The notes under the pieces are model-generated. The model was not told the DNA's origin, did no database searches, and saw only the letters and a list, made by a program, of their open reading frames with translations. Below are positions 16,827-26,814 of a stretch of 51,956 nt of DNA, in pieces; position 1 is the stretch's first letter, and each line of letters begins with the position of its first letter. A program made the translations under genes and the position numbers. The stretch comes from Sterolibacteriaceae bacterium. Its GTDB lineage: Bacteria; Pseudomonadota; Gammaproteobacteria; Burkholderiales; Rhodocyclaceae. The stretch spans positions 1-51,956 of the forward strand of contig JANYCD010000089.1 of the NCBI GenBank assembly GCA_025360425.1, read 5' to 3'.

Positions 16827-17984
16827 TCAATCGACGATGCCGATGGCAGCACGCGCGGCGAGGGCAGTGCGCTGCACTTCAACCGGATCGCTGCCGATCA
16901 CGGTGAAGTGGCCCATCTTGCGGCCGGGCCGAGCATGGTGCTTACCATAAAGATGCAGGCGCAGGTTGGGCACGGCGAGGAGTTTGTTCCACTCGGGTTC
17001 ACGCGATTCACCCGCGCCGTTGGCAAACCACAAATCGCCGAGCAGGTTCACCATCACCGCGGCGCTGTGCATCTTGCCGTCGCCCAACGGCAGGCCGCAC
17101 AGGGCGCGCACTTGTTGTTCGTATTGCGAGATGACGCAGGCGTCGATGGTGTAGTGGCCGGAGTTGTGCGGCCGCGGCGCCATTTCGTTGACGTAGATCG
17201 CGCCACGCGAGACGAAGAACTCTACGGCGAGCACGCCGACATAATCCATTTCGCGCGCCACGGTTTCGGCCAGTTCCTGTGGGTTTGGGTAAATGCGGTC
17301 CTCCGAGCATGGGCCCATGCGTGCGGGCACGACGCTTACGTCGAGAATACCGTGGCGATGCGTGTTCTCGGCGACGGGGAAACATTTCACCTGGCCGTGC
17401 TGGTCGCGCGCCAAAACCACCGAGACTTCGTAATCCAGCGCCAGCATTTGTTCGAGCACGCAGGGCTCGCCGTTCAGGTGGCGGAAGGCGGTGAGCGCCT
17501 CGTCGCGATTGGCAACGCGCACCTGGCCCTTGCCGTCGTAGCCGAAGCGCGCCACCTTGAGGATGCCGGGAAACAATACCTGTGGCGTTTTTTCGAGATC
17601 CGTCAGCGCATAAATTTCGGCGTAGGGTGCGTGCGGCAGGCGATGCTGGCGCAGGAAATTCTTTTCGACGATGCGGTTTTGGCAAATGGCCACGGCGGTC
17701 GACGAAGGCCTCACCGGCGCCGCCTTGGCAAGATGCGCCAGGGTATCGGCGGGAACATTCTCGAACTCCGTGGTGACCGCGGCGCACTCCTGTTCCATGC
17801 GAACAACGGCGTGGCTGTCGTGATAGCCCGCAACCAGATGTTCGTCGGCAATGCGGCCGGCGGGGCTGTGCGGATCGGGATCGAGCACCATGACGCGGTA
17901 GCCCATTTCATGCGCGGCCATGACAAAAAAGCGGCCCAACTGGCCGCCCCCAAGCATGCCCAGCGTGGCGGGTGGAAGGATCAC
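16827..17984 (-). CDS. purK: N5-carboxyaminoimidazole ribonucleotide synthase
   Basis: ATP-dependent carboxylation of AIR to N5-CAIR in purine synthesis. The 385-residue ATP-grasp protein shows the N-terminal [10 protein letters not shown], the grasp segment [26 protein letters not shown], and [17 protein letters not shown] in the active site. Its ATG overlaps the purE stop by 4 nt, so the two successive enzymes are translationally coupled. Length is normal. Confidence 0.96.
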   Translation of the reverse strand: MILPPATLGMLGGGQLGRFFVMAAHEMGYRVMVLDPDPHSPAGRIADEHLVAGYHDSHAVVRMEQECAAVTTEFENVPADTLAHLAKAAPVRPSSTAVAICQNRIVEKNFLRQHRLPHAPYAEIYALTDLEKTPQVLFPGILKVARFGYDGKGQVRVANRDEALTAFRHLNGEPCVLEQMLALDYEVSVVLARDQHGQVKCFPVAENTHRHGILDVSVVPARMGPCSEDRIYPNPQELAETVAREMDYVGVLAVEFFVSRGAIYVNEMAPRPHNSGHYTIDACVISQYEQQVRALCGLPLGDGKMHSAAVMVNLLGDLWFANGAGESREPEWNKLLAVPNLRLHLYGKHHARPGRKMGHFTVIGSDPVEVQRTALAARAAIGIVD

Positions 17985-18529
17985 GCTTTTTTCACCGTGG
18001 GAATTTCGAGCTTCATGGCTTTTACCCGCGCGGTCTGTTTTTTGCGGAAGGCGGCAAGTTTTTTCGCGAGCAACTTTGCGGCAGCGTCGTCGCCCGTGGC
18101 CAGCATCGACACCGCGAACAATGCCGCGTTGGCCGCACCCGCCTCACCGATGGCGAAGGTGGCGACCGGCACGCCTCTGGGCATCTGCACGATGGAGAGC
18201 AGCGAATCGAGGCCGTTGAGCGCCTTCGACGGTACCGGCACGCCGAGCACAGGCACAACGGTCTTGGACGCCAGCATGCCGGGCAGATGCGCGGCGCCGC
18301 CGGCGCCGGCGATGATGGCCTTGAGGCCGCGTGTTTGCGCAGCGGAGGCATATTCGAACAGCACGTCTGGCGTACGATGTGCCGAGACCACACGCGCCTC
18401 GTACGCCACGCCGAAATCATCGAGCATTTTCGCGGCGGCCTGCATCACCGGCCAGTCGGAATCAGAACCCATGACGATGCCCACAATCGGTGAGGAGTGA
18501 GGAGTGATGAGTGAGGAGAACTTCTTCAT
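17981..18529 (-). CDS. purE: N5-CAIR mutase
   Basis: Converts N5-CAIR to CAIR. Class I PurE motifs are [23 protein letters not shown] and [12 protein letters not shown]. The likely start is the ATG at 18527-18529 (MKKFSS, 182 residues); an upstream in-frame ATG at 18583 would add 18 unconvincing residues. Between the start and the catalytic domain lies [10 protein letters not shown], which most PurE proteins lack. It is encoded exactly by the heptamer array at 18490-18517. No good ribosome site precedes this ATG. A 7-bp slip in the array would frameshift the enzyme. Confidence 0.94.
   Translation of the reverse strand: MKKFSSLITPHSSPIVGIVMGSDSDWPVMQAAAKMLDDFGVAYEARVVSAHRTPDVLFEYASAAQTRGLKAIIAGAGGAAHLPGMLASKTVVPVLGVPVPSKALNGLDSLLSIVQMPRGVPVATFAIGEAGAANAALFAVSMLATGDDAAAKLLAKKLAAFRKKQTARVKAMKLEIPTVKKA
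18490..18517 (-). repeat. Heptamer array, left arm (4 x GTGAGGA on + strand) in purE
   Basis: Four tandem heptamers on the + strand, one degenerate (GTGATGA), lying in the 5' coding part of purE. The complement reads TCCTCAC and is translated as SSLITPH. It forms inverted partners with the array at 18600-18672. Confidence 0.85.
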
Positions 18530-18599
18530 GATTTTGACCACTTTCAAAATATCGAAAGACGAAGGTGTAGTGACGTGGGGCAAACCACGATGGTTTTTC

Positions 18600-18672
18600 T
18601 CCTGACTCCTAACGCCTCACTCTTCACTGTTTTTCGCTCCTGACTCCTCACTCCTTACTCCTTACTCTTCAC
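18600..18672 (+). repeat. Heptamer array, right arm (TCCTCAC type) between purE and folD
   Basis: Four units at 18600-18627, a 10-nt break, then five units at 18638-18672, with variants TCCTGAC, TCCTAAC, GCCTCAC, TCTTCAC and TCCTTAC. The last part overlaps the folD 3' end and provides its stop codon. Confidence 0.85.
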
Positions 18673-19515
18673 TGTCTTTTCCGCCGATTCGAGCGTGTTG
18701 GCAAGCAGCATGGTGATGGTCATCGGGCCGACGCCGCCGGGCACCGGAGTGATCGCGCCGGCCACCTTGGATACGCCGACAAAGTCGACGTCGCCGCAAA
18801 GTTTACCTTCATCATTGCGGTTCATGCCGACATCGATGACGATGGCACCGGGCTTGACCATGTCGGCGGTGAGCGTGTTGCGACGGCCGACGGCGGCGAC
18901 GATGACATCGGCCTGGCGCGTATGCACAGCGAGATCGGGCGTGGCGCTGTGGCAGACGGTGACGGTGGCGTTGGCTTGCAACAATAGCAGCGCCATGGGT
19001 TTGCCGACGGTGTTGCTGCGGCCGATGACCACAGCGTGCTTGCCACGCAAATCACAGCCGGCACTTTCGATCAGCTTCATGCAGCCCCAGGGCGTGCACG
19101 GGCGAAAACCGCTGAGGCCGGTGAGCAGCTCGCCGGCGCTCAGCACCGAGTAACCATCGACATCCTTGCGCGTGGATATGGCTTCGATGACGCGGTGGGG
19201 GTTGATGTGTTTCGGCAGCGGCATCTGCACCAGGATGCCGTGCACCGCCGGATCGTTGTTGAGCGCGGCGATGCGCTCCAGCAACACCGCTTCGGACAGC
19301 GTGGCTTGGTATTTTTCGAAGATGGAACGAATGCCGGTCTTTTCGCAGGCGGCCACCTTGTTGCGCACGTAGACCGCCGAGGCCGGATCTTCGCCGACCA
19401 GGATCACCGCCAGGCCGGGCGTAATGCCGTGCGCAGTGAGGGCGGCGGCGCGTTCGGTGAATTGGCCGCGCATCTGTGCGGAGAGGGCGTTGCCATCAAG
19501 AATCCGGGCGTTCAT
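18655..19515 (-). CDS. folD: Methylenetetrahydrofolate dehydrogenase/cyclohydrolase
   Basis: Bifunctional enzyme interconverting 5,10-methylene- and 10-formyl-THF. It starts at [12 protein letters not shown] (ATG 19513-19515), 286 residues. Motifs: [14 protein letters not shown] with the catalytic Lys, [30 protein letters not shown] in the Rossmann part, and [15 protein letters not shown]. The last residues TVKSKE and the TAA come from a degenerate heptamer array, so the natural C-terminus has been replaced or extended by repeat DNA. It is first in a run with purE-purK-sua5; one-carbon folate supply fits purine synthesis. Confidence 0.95.
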   Translation of the reverse strand: MNARILDGNALSAQMRGQFTERAAALTAHGITPGLAVILVGEDPASAVYVRNKVAACEKTGIRSIFEKYQATLSEAVLLERIAALNNDPAVHGILVQMPLPKHINPHRVIEAISTRKDVDGYSVLSAGELLTGLSGFRPCTPWGCMKLIESAGCDLRGKHAVVIGRSNTVGKPMALLLLQANATVTVCHSATPDLAVHTRQADVIVAAVGRRNTLTADMVKPGAIVIDVGMNRNDEGKLCGDVDFVGVSKVAGAITPVPGGVGPMTITMLLANTLESAEKTVKSKE

Positions 19516-19630
19516 TTGAAATCTCGGCTCCAAAAGCACGCAACCCGCGCCGGAGAAATTCCGCGACGCAGGTTGTTAAAGGCGAATTATCCCGGTTAAG
19601 GGCAAGGCCGTCCAGAGGGGGCGGACGGCG

Positions 19631-19659
19631 TTCTTGTTCGCAGTGAATGCGGGTAGAAT
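19631..19659 (+). promoter_or_regulatory. Candidate sigma-70 promoter for aceE
   Basis: TTCTTG (19631-19636) and TAGAAT (19654-19659) are separated by 17 bp, about 100 bp upstream of the aceE start in the folD-aceE divergent gap. The boxes are plausible but not consensus at every position. Confidence 0.4.
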
Positions 19660-19755
19660 TTCCTTGGCACCCTCCTCGGCGCTTGAATGCACGGAAACAG
19701 GCCGGCCATCGGTATCCGCGATGGTTCAAAACGTCGTCAACAAAAGGAAGAGATC

Positions 19756-22443
19756 ATGTCCGCCGTCCCCGTCGATCCAGACGCCGAAGAAACCCGTGAA
19801 TGGCTCGACGCATTCGAAGCGGTGCTCGAACATGAAGGCCCTGAACGCGCGCACTATCTGATCGAACGCCTGATCGAACTGGGCCACCGCGCCGGCATCA
19901 ATATCGCCTACTCGGCCACCACCGATTACATCAACACCATTCCCGTCTCCCAGCAGATCGCGGCGCCAGGCGACTACGAGATCGAGCACCGCATTCGCTC
20001 CTATGTGCGCTGGAATGCGCTGGCCATGGTGTTGCGCGCCAATCGCAACGACTCGGGGCTGGGCGGACACATCGCCAGCTTTGCTTCGGCGGCGACCTTG
20101 TTCGATGTCGGCTACAACCATTTCTGGCGTGCCCCGAAGGAAGCTCCCCCCGGGGGCGTGCCTTCGGCAGAGAACGGCGGCGACATGGTGTTCATCCAGG
20201 GCCACTCGGCGCCGGGCGTGTATGCGCGCGCCTTCATGCTTGGCGAAATTTCCGAGGAACAGATGGACAACTTCCGCCGCGAGGTGGACGGCAAGGGACT
20301 CTCGTCCTATCCGCATCCGTGGCTGATGCCGGACTTCTGGCAGTTCCCCACCGTGTCGATGGGGCTGGGACCGCTACAGGCCATCTATCAGGCGCGCTTC
20401 ATGAAGTACATGCAGGATCGCGACCTGGCGCCAACAGCGGGACGCAAGGTGTGGGCCTTCATGGGCGATGGCGAAATGGACGAGCCGGAATCGATGGGTG
20501 CCATCGGCATGGCCGGCCGCGAGAAACTCGACAATCTGATCTTCGTGGTGAACTGCAATCTGCAACGCCTCGATGGCCCGGTGCGCGGCAACGGCAAGAT
20601 CATCCAGGAGCTCGAATCAGATTTTCGCGGCGCGGGCTGGAACGTCATCAAGGTGGTGTGGGGCAGCTACTGGGACCCGCTGCTGGCGCAGGACAAGACC
20701 GGCCTGCTGCGGCAGCGCATGATGGAATGCATCGACGGGGATTATCAAAACTTCAAGTCGCGCGACGGCGCTTACATCCGCGAACATTTTTTTGGCAAGT
20801 ATCCCGAGCTGGCAAAGATGGTCGCCACGTGGAGCGACAGCGACATCTGGAAACTCAACCGCGGCGGCCACGATCCGCACAAGGTGTATGCGGCGTATCA
20901 CGCGGCGATCAACCACACTGGACAGCCGACAGTGATTCTGGCCAAGACCATCAAGGGTTACGGCATGGGCGACTCGGGCGAGGCGCAGAACATCACGCAC
21001 CAGCAGAAGAAGATGGGCGTCGCATCGCTCAAGTCTTTTCGCGACCGCTTTGCATTGCCGATCAAGGACGAGGCTATCGAAGCCCTGCCTTACCTCAAGT
21101 TCGCCGCGGATTCGCCCGAACATAAATACATGAAGGAGCATCGCGACCAACTGGGCGGCTTTCTCGCCCATCGCCGGCGCAGCGTGGAGCCGCTGCCGGT
21201 GCCACCGCTGTCGGCCTTCGATTCACTGCTTAAGGCTGGCGGCGAAGGCCGCGAATTCTCCAGCACCATGGCGTTCGTGCGGGCACTACAAACCATGCTG
21301 CGTGACAAGGCCATCGGCAAGCGCGTGGTACCAATTGTGGTGGACGAATCGCGCACCTTCGGCATGGAAGGACTGTTCCGCCAGATCGGCATCTGGAACC
21401 AGGAAGGGCAAAAATATGTGCCGCAGGATGCCGACCAGTTGATGTTCTACAGGGAATCGAAAGACGGCCAGATCTTGCAGGAAGGCATCAACGAGCCGGG
21501 CGCGATGGCGAGCTGGATCGCCGCCTCAACTGCATACTCGACGCACGGCGTGCAGATGATTCCGGTGTATGTGTTCTATTCCATGTTCGGCATGCAGCGC
21601 ACCATGGATCTGGTGTGGGCAGCCGGCGACCAGCGCGCGCGCGGCTTTCTGATCGGCGGCACCTCGGGCCGCACCACGCTAAACGGCGAAGGGTTGCAAC
21701 ATGAAGACGGCCATAGCCATATCCTCGCCGGCGCCGTGCCCAATTGCATCGCATACGACCCGACCTACGCTTACGAGGTGGCGGTGATCATGCAGGACGG
21801 TCTGCGCCGCATGGTGGCGGAACAGGAGGACGTGTTCTATTACCTGACGGTGATGAACGAGAACTACGAACATCCTGCATTGCCGGACGGTGCCGAGGCG
21901 AGCATCCTCAAGGGCATGTATGCGTTTCGCAAAGGCGGAGAAGGCAAATTGCGCGTGCAACTGCTCGGCAGCGGCAGCATTTTCCGCGAAGCCGTTGCCG
22001 CCGCCGAGTTGCTGAAGCAGGATTGGGGCGTAGAGTCGGATTTGTGGTCGTGCCCCAGCTTTACCGAACTGGCGCGCGACGGCAATGACTGCACGCGCTG
22101 GAACCTGCTGCATCCAAATGAAAAGTCGCGCGTGCCGCATGTCGCCGCCTGCCTCGCGCCGACCGGCGGGCCGGTGATCGCCGCGACCGATTACGTGCGG
22201 CTGTTTGCCGAGCAGATCCGCGCCTGGGTGCCACGTTCATACACCGTGCTCGGCACCGATGGTTTCGGCCGCTCCGACACACGTGAAAAATTGCGCCACT
22301 TTTTTGAAGTGGATCGCCACTGGATTACCGTGGCGGCATTGAGCGCGCTGGTCGAAGCGGGCGATATGGACAAGGCCAAGGTTGACGCGGCCATCAAGAA
22401 GTACGGCCTTGATCCGAATAAGCCCAATCCGCTGAAGGTATGA
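19756..22443 (+). CDS. aceE: Pyruvate dehydrogenase E1 component, homodimeric
   Basis: Thiamine-diphosphate enzyme that decarboxylates pyruvate and acetylates the E2 lipoyl group. 895 residues, the usual size for AceE. The TPP motif is FMGDGEMDEPES (around residue 237) followed by NCNLQRLDGPVRGN. Other AceE landmarks are NDSGLGGHIASFAS, ESRTFGMEGLFRQIG and LNGEGLQHEDGHS. AAGGAAG lies just before the ATG at 19756; an upstream in-frame ATG at 19687 is not supported. It overlaps aceF by 4 nt (ATGA). No E3 (lpd) gene is in this operon, so it must be supplied from elsewhere. Confidence 0.97.
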   Translation: MSAVPVDPDAEETREWLDAFEAVLEHEGPERAHYLIERLIELGHRAGINIAYSATTDYINTIPVSQQIAAPGDYEIEHRIRSYVRWNALAMVLRANRNDSGLGGHIASFASAATLFDVGYNHFWRAPKEAPPGGVPSAENGGDMVFIQGHSAPGVYARAFMLGEISEEQMDNFRREVDGKGLSSYPHPWLMPDFWQFPTVSMGLGPLQAIYQARFMKYMQDRDLAPTAGRKVWAFMGDGEMDEPESMGAIGMAGREKLDNLIFVVNCNLQRLDGPVRGNGKIIQELESDFRGAGWNVIKVVWGSYWDPLLAQDKTGLLRQRMMECIDGDYQNFKSRDGAYIREHFFGKYPELAKMVATWSDSDIWKLNRGGHDPHKVYAAYHAAINHTGQPTVILAKTIKGYGMGDSGEAQNITHQQKKMGVASLKSFRDRFALPIKDEAIEALPYLKFAADSPEHKYMKEHRDQLGGFLAHRRRSVEPLPVPPLSAFDSLLKAGGEGREFSSTMAFVRALQTMLRDKAIGKRVVPIVVDESRTFGMEGLFRQIGIWNQEGQKYVPQDADQLMFYRESKDGQILQEGINEPGAMASWIAASTAYSTHGVQMIPVYVFYSMFGMQRTMDLVWAAGDQRARGFLIGGTSGRTTLNGEGLQHEDGHSHILAGAVPNCIAYDPTYAYEVAVIMQDGLRRMVAEQEDVFYYLTVMNENYEHPALPDGAEASILKGMYAFRKGGEGKLRVQLLGSGSIFREAVAAAELLKQDWGVESDLWSCPSFTELARDGNDCTRWNLLHPNEKSRVPHVAACLAPTGGPVIAATDYVRLFAEQIRAWVPRSYTVLGTDGFGRSDTREKLRHFFEVDRHWITVAALSALVEAGDMDKAKVDAAIKKYGLDPNKPNPLKV

Positions 22444-23723
22444 CGCAGACGATGGAAGTCAAGGTTCCGGAGATTGGCGACTTCAAGGAAGTGCCGGTCA
22501 TCGAAATCCAGGTCAAGCCGGGCGACACAGTCAAACTCGAGGATAGCCTGATCACGCTGGAATCCGACAAAGCCACCTTCGATGTGCCGGCGCCAGTTGC
22601 TGGCATCGTCAAGGAACTCAAGGTCAAGATCGGCGACAAGGTGGGTGAAGGTAGTTTGATTTTGGTTTTAGAAACCAGTGAGGAGTCAGGCGTGAGGAGT
22701 GAGGAGCAAAAGCTCTCTCCGGCGCCGATCGTTTCTACTCCGACGCTGACCATCGCTCCACCGGCGACTCCCGCACCGTCCACTCCTCACTCCTCACTCC
22801 TCACTCCTATCGGCTCTGGTAAAGCGCATGCCAGCCCGGCGATTCGGCAGTTTGCGCGCGAGCTTGGTGTTGACCTGGGCCAGGTCAATGGCAGTGGACT
22901 CAAGAACCGCATCACCCGCGAGGACGTGCAAGCCTTCGTCAAGAAGGTGATGGGCAGTGGCGCAACAGCGCCCGCAGCAGTTGGTGTGGGGTTCAACGTG
23001 CTGCCATGGCCGAAAGTGGATTTCAGTAAATTTGGAATCGTGGAACTGAAACCACTATCGCGCATCAAGAAAATTTCCGGACCGATCTTGAGCCGCAACT
23101 GGGTGATGATTCCGCATGTCACGCAATGCGACGAGGCCGACATTACCGATCTGGAAGCCTTGCGCCAAGTGCTCAACAAGGAAAATGAACTGGGCGGGAT
23201 CAAGCTGACCATGCTTGGCTTCGTGATCAAGGCGGTGATCAGCGCGCTGAAAAAATTCCCCGATTTCAACGCCTCGCTGGACGGTGACAATCTGGTGCTC
23301 AAGCAGTATTTCAACATCGGTTTCGCCGCCGACACGCCCAATGGCCTGGTAGTACCGGTGATTCGCGACGCCGATCGCAAGAGCGTGGCCGACATCGCCA
23401 ATGAAACGGCGGCCCTCGCCGCCAAGGCGCGCAACGGCCAACTCAGCGCCGCCGAAATGCAGGGCGGCTGTTTCACCATATCGAGTCTTGGCGGCATGGG
23501 CGGTACCTATTTCACGCCCATCATCAACGCGCCCGAGGTGGCCATTCTCGGCCTGTCGCGCAGCGAGACGAAACCGAAATGGAATGGCAGCACGTTTGCG
23601 CCAAGGTTGATGCTGCCGCTGTCACTCTCCTATGACCATCGCGTCATCGACGGCGCGGCGGCAGCGCGTTTCACCCATCACCTCAGCCAACTACTCGCGG
23701 ACATGCGCAGATCACTCTTATGA
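22440..23723 (+). CDS. aceF: Pyruvate dehydrogenase E2, dihydrolipoyllysine acetyltransferase
   Basis: Transfers acetyl groups from lipoyl-lysine to CoA and forms the complex core. 427 residues: one lipoyl domain (about 5-78, lipoylated Lys44 in ESDKATF), a linker (79-128), the peripheral subunit-binding domain ([16 protein letters not shown] to about 170), and the catalytic domain with [14 protein letters not shown] near 400. One lipoyl domain is fewer than the three in E. coli. The linker begins and ends with translated heptamer arrays (GVRSEEQ and TPHSSLLTP). It is coupled by ATGA overlaps to aceE and rpiA. Confidence 0.96.
   Translation: MTQTMEVKVPEIGDFKEVPVIEIQVKPGDTVKLEDSLITLESDKATFDVPAPVAGIVKELKVKIGDKVGEGSLILVLETSEESGVRSEEQKLSPAPIVSTPTLTIAPPATPAPSTPHSSLLTPIGSGKAHASPAIRQFARELGVDLGQVNGSGLKNRITREDVQAFVKKVMGSGATAPAAVGVGFNVLPWPKVDFSKFGIVELKPLSRIKKISGPILSRNWVMIPHVTQCDEADITDLEALRQVLNKENELGGIKLTMLGFVIKAVISALKKFPDFNASLDGDNLVLKQYFNIGFAADTPNGLVVPVIRDADRKSVADIANETAALAAKARNGQLSAAEMQGGCFTISSLGGMGGTYFTPIINAPEVAILGLSRSETKPKWNGSTFAPRLMLPLSLSYDHRVIDGAAAARFTHHLSQLLADMRRSLL
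22678..22705 (+). repeat. Heptamer array, left arm in aceF linker
   Basis: Four units on the + strand: GTGAGGA, GTCAGGC, GTGAGGA, GTGAGGA. The second is altered so that the codon that would be TGA reads TCA, keeping aceF open. Confidence 0.85.
22784..22804 (+). repeat. Heptamer array, right arm in aceF linker
   Basis: Three perfect TCCTCAC units, flanked by degenerate ones (22777-22783 and 22805-22811). They are inverted relative to the array at 22678-22705, 78 bp away, and encode the HSSLLTP part of the linker. Confidence 0.85.
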
Positions 23724-24391
23724 CAGCAGATGAACTCAAACGGGCCTCGGCCCAGGCGGCAATCAAATACGTGATCGAGACGGCAAAGCCCGGCGCGATC
23801 ATCGGCGTTGGCACCGGATCGACGGCCAATCTTTTCATCGACGAACTCGCCGCCGTCAAGGATCGCTATCGCGGCGCAGTGGCCAGCTCCGAAGCTTCGC
23901 GCAAACGGCTTCAAGGGCACGGCATTGCGGTGTTCGATCTCAATGATGTAGATGACATTCCGATTTACGTGGACGGCGCCGATGAAATCACCGCCAAGCT
24001 GGCGATGATCAAGGGCGGTGGCGGCGCGTTGACGCGGGAAAAAATCGTCGCCGCAGTGGCGAAGACTTTCGTCTGCATCTGCGACCAGAGCAAGCTGGTG
24101 ACCACTATGGGAAAGTTTCCGCTGCCGGTGGAAGTGATTACTATGGCACGTGCCTATGTGGCGCGGGAACTGGTCAAGCTCGGCGGGCAGCCGCAACTGC
24201 GCGAAGGCTTTGTGACCGACAACGGCAATGTCATTCTGGATGTGAAGGGGCTCTCCATTGCCGATCCCGTCGGGTTTGAAACGACGGTGAATCAGATTGT
24301 CGGCGTCGTGACCAACGGATTGTTCGCGCGGCGCGGTGCGGACGTGCTGTTTCTGGCGACGGCAGAAGGTGTGAAGACGGTGAAACGCTGA
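23720..24391 (+). CDS. rpiA: Ribose-5-phosphate isomerase A
   Basis: Interconverts ribose-5-phosphate and ribulose-5-phosphate. 223 residues with [37 protein letters not shown] and [13 protein letters not shown], which carry the phosphate-binding and catalytic residues of RpiA. It overlaps the aceF stop by 4 nt and converges on ffh with a 4-bp gap. Placement behind aceEF in place of lpd is noteworthy but the gene itself is ordinary. Confidence 0.96.
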   Translation: MTADELKRASAQAAIKYVIETAKPGAIIGVGTGSTANLFIDELAAVKDRYRGAVASSEASRKRLQGHGIAVFDLNDVDDIPIYVDGADEITAKLAMIKGGGGALTREKIVAAVAKTFVCICDQSKLVTTMGKFPLPVEVITMARAYVARELVKLGGQPQLREGFVTDNGNVILDVKGLSIADPVGFETTVNQIVGVVTNGLFARRGADVLFLATAEGVKTVKR

Positions 24392-24395
24392 CGTC

Positions 24396-25754
24396 CTATC
24401 GCATCATCCCCGGCATCATACCCTTCATGCCGCGCATCAACTTCTGCATGCCGCCCTTGGAGAACTGCTTCATCATTTTTTGCATCTGCTCGAACTGCGT
24501 GAGCATGCGGTTCACTTCCTGCACCTGCACTCCTGCTCCCGTCGCGATGCGGCGCTTGCGCGAGGCCTTGATGAGTTCAGGCTTGGCGCGTTCCATGGGC
24601 GTCATGGAATTGATGATGCCTTCGATACGGGCGATGGTTTTTTCGCCTGCCGCGCCGCCCGCCTGCTGAGCGGCCTGGGCAAACTGGGCCGGCAGTTTTT
24701 CGAGCATCGATGACAGGCCGCCCATCTGCCGCATCTGGCCGATCTGTTCCTTGTAGTCGTTGAGATCGAAGCCCTTGCCGGCTTTCATCTTCTGCGCGAA
24801 GGCCTGGGCCTTGTCCTGATCGACGCCGCGCTGGGCTTCTTCGACCAGGCCAAGGATGTCGCCCATGCCAAGGATGCGCGAGGCCATGCGCTCGGGATGG
24901 AATTCTTCGAGGCCGTTCAGCTTTTCGCCGACGCCGGCAAACTTGAGCGGCTTGCCGGTAACCTGACGCACCGACAGCGCAGCGCCGCCTCGCGCGTCGC
25001 CATCGAGCTTGGTCAACACGATGCCGGTCAGCGGCAAGGCGTCGTTGAAGGCCTTGGCCGTGTTGACGGCATCCTGGCCGAGCATGGCGTCCACCACGAA
25101 CAGTGACTCGATTGGCTGGAACTGGGCGTGGAGCGCCTTGATTTCGGCCATCATGGCTGCGTCGATGGCAAGGCGGCCGGCGGTATCGACGAACAGCACG
25201 TCGTAATAATGGCGCTTGGCGTAATCGAGTGCAGCGGCGGCAATATCGAGCGGCTTTTGATCAGCGGATGAGGGGAAGAAGTCAATACCAGCCTGCGCCG
25301 ACACGGTTTTCAATTGCTCGATGGCTGCCGGACGATAGACGTCGCAACTGACAGTGAGCACTTTTTTCTTCTGCCGTTCCTTGAGCCACTTGCCGAGCTT
25401 GGCGGTAGTGGTGGTCTTGCCGGCGCCCTGCAAGCCCGACATCAAAATCACCGCCGGCGGCTGGGTGGCGAGATTCAATCCCGAGGCCTGTCCGCCCATG
25501 AGTTCGGTCAGTTCGCGATGGACCACCCCGATCAGGGCCTGGCCGGGTGTCAGCGATCCGATGACTTCCTGGCCGACGGCCTTTTCCTTGACCTTGGCGA
25601 TGAAGTCCTTGACCACCGGCAGTGCGACATCAGCTTCGAGCAACGCCATGCGCACTTCGCGCAGCATTTCGGTGATGTTCTCTTCGCTGAGTCGGGCCTG
25701 GCCGCGCAGGTTTTTGACGACGCGCGAAAGGCGCTGGGTGAGGTTGTCGAGCAT
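24396..25754 (-). CDS. ffh: Signal recognition particle protein (SRP54 GTPase)
   Basis: Binds 4.5S RNA and signal sequences and docks with FtsY at the membrane. The 452-residue protein has the N domain (LTQRLSRVVKNLRG...), the G domain with GLQGAGKTTTTAKLG, DTAGRLAID and LTKLDGDARGGAALS, and a Met-rich M domain ending MRGMKGMMPGMMR. It is divergently transcribed from the YpjD-like gene across 175 bp. That gap contains an 8-bp stem (25824-25831 with 25838-25845). I found no 4.5S RNA there. Confidence 0.97.
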   Translation of the reverse strand: MLDNLTQRLSRVVKNLRGQARLSEENITEMLREVRMALLEADVALPVVKDFIAKVKEKAVGQEVIGSLTPGQALIGVVHRELTELMGGQASGLNLATQPPAVILMSGLQGAGKTTTTAKLGKWLKERQKKKVLTVSCDVYRPAAIEQLKTVSAQAGIDFFPSSADQKPLDIAAAALDYAKRHYYDVLFVDTAGRLAIDAAMMAEIKALHAQFQPIESLFVVDAMLGQDAVNTAKAFNDALPLTGIVLTKLDGDARGGAALSVRQVTGKPLKFAGVGEKLNGLEEFHPERMASRILGMGDILGLVEEAQRGVDQDKAQAFAQKMKAGKGFDLNDYKEQIGQMRQMGGLSSMLEKLPAQFAQAAQQAGGAAGEKTIARIEGIINSMTPMERAKPELIKASRKRRIATGAGVQVQEVNRMLTQFEQMQKMMKQFSKGGMQKLMRGMKGMMPGMMR

Positions 25755-25929
25755 GGGATGAGACTCTCTATGGATAAATTAGGATTTCACGCAGAACATA
25801 TTCGGAGCGACGGTTCGGGATTTACAAGGGGAGTCTCCCCCTTGTTCGACCACCTTGCATTTATCGGTCATCGACGACGCTGTCGTTTGTTCCCGCTGGG
25901 TCGGCCGATGGATACGGTAGACTTGCGGG

Positions 25930-26760
25930 ATGGCACCGATTTTACTGCATCTGCTTGCTGCATTCCTTTACACCGGCCTCGCGGTTCACGCTTGGCGCGA
26001 CCGCTGGCGCGGGCCTGCGCTGAGCAGTCCGCGACGTGGCACATCGTCGTCCGAACGCGTGCTGTTGCTGACTGCGCTGGTTGTACATGCCATCACCCTG
26101 CGCGCGGACATCTTCGACGGCAGCACCCTGCGCTTCGGATTCGCCATCGCGCTGTCGACCATGCTGTGGCTGGCGATCGTGTTCTACTGGATCGAGAGTT
26201 TCTACGCCCGCATGGAGGGCTTGCAAGTGCTGGCCCTGCCGGTAGCGGCCGTATGCGTTGTACTGCCGGCACTGGTGTCGGAACAGCATGTTCTGGTGAA
26301 CGCCGGCTCGGCAGCGTTTCGCATTCATATCGTAGTGGCGATGCTGGCCTACAGCTTATTCACGCTGGCTGCGCTGCATGCACTGCTGATGACGGCAGTG
26401 GAAAAGCGTCTTCACAGTGGTCGCCTGTCTCCCCTGCTGGCCGGCCTGCCGCCGCTGCTGACCATGGAGGCGCTGCTGTTCCGCTTGATCCACGTGGCCT
26501 TCGTGTTACTCACAATTACGCTGATCAGCGGCATCCTGTTTTCCGAAGACCTGTTCGGTCGCGCCTTGCGTTTCGATCATAAGACGGTGTTTGCAATTAC
26601 TTCCTGGCTGATCTTCGCCGCCCTGCTGATCGGCCGCCATTTGCGCGGCTGGCGTGGCCGCCTGGCCTTGAACTGGACGCTGGCCGGGTTCGCCGCTTTG
26701 CTGCTTGCCTATGTCGGCACCCGATTTGTGCTCGAAGTGTTGCTGGGGCGAACAGCTTGA
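25930..26760 (+). CDS. CcsA-family membrane protein (YpjD-like)
   Basis: A 276-residue inner-membrane protein with about eight hydrophobic helices, related to the cytochrome c assembly CcsA/CcmC fold. It is the YpjD type commonly found beside ffh in beta- and gammaproteobacteria. The tryptophan-rich haem motif is not obvious. The likely haem-ligand histidines lie in AFRIHIVVAMLAYS and LFRLIHVAFVLLT. The true cytochrome c synthase pair appears separately at 44-47 kb, so this protein probably has another role. It is followed by a CorC-type gene in the same direction. Confidence 0.82.
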   Translation: MAPILLHLLAAFLYTGLAVHAWRDRWRGPALSSPRRGTSSSERVLLLTALVVHAITLRADIFDGSTLRFGFAIALSTMLWLAIVFYWIESFYARMEGLQVLALPVAAVCVVLPALVSEQHVLVNAGSAAFRIHIVVAMLAYSLFTLAALHALLMTAVEKRLHSGRLSPLLAGLPPLLTMEALLFRLIHVAFVLLTITLISGILFSEDLFGRALRFDHKTVFAITSWLIFAALLIGRHLRGWRGRLALNWTLAGFAALLLAYVGTRFVLEVLLGRTA

Positions 26761-26814
26761 CAGGTTGTCGGCTCGCCGCAATACTGGCCGCATCGCATTA
26801 GTGTTTCTCCAGAT

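Noticed and set aside
16908-18500. Plus-strand open frame of 530 codons
   Set aside because: Antisense to purK and purE, whose motifs are unmistakable.
18600-18672. CRISPR-like array
   Set aside because: The units are 7 bp, contiguous and without unique spacers, and no cas genes are nearby.
25755-25929. 4.5S RNA gene next to ffh
   Set aside because: Only an 8-bp hairpin is present; no GGAAGC-type SRP RNA apical domain.
25314-26582. Plus-strand open frame of 422 codons
   Set aside because: Covers antisense ffh and then runs out of frame over the YpjD-like gene; no motifs.
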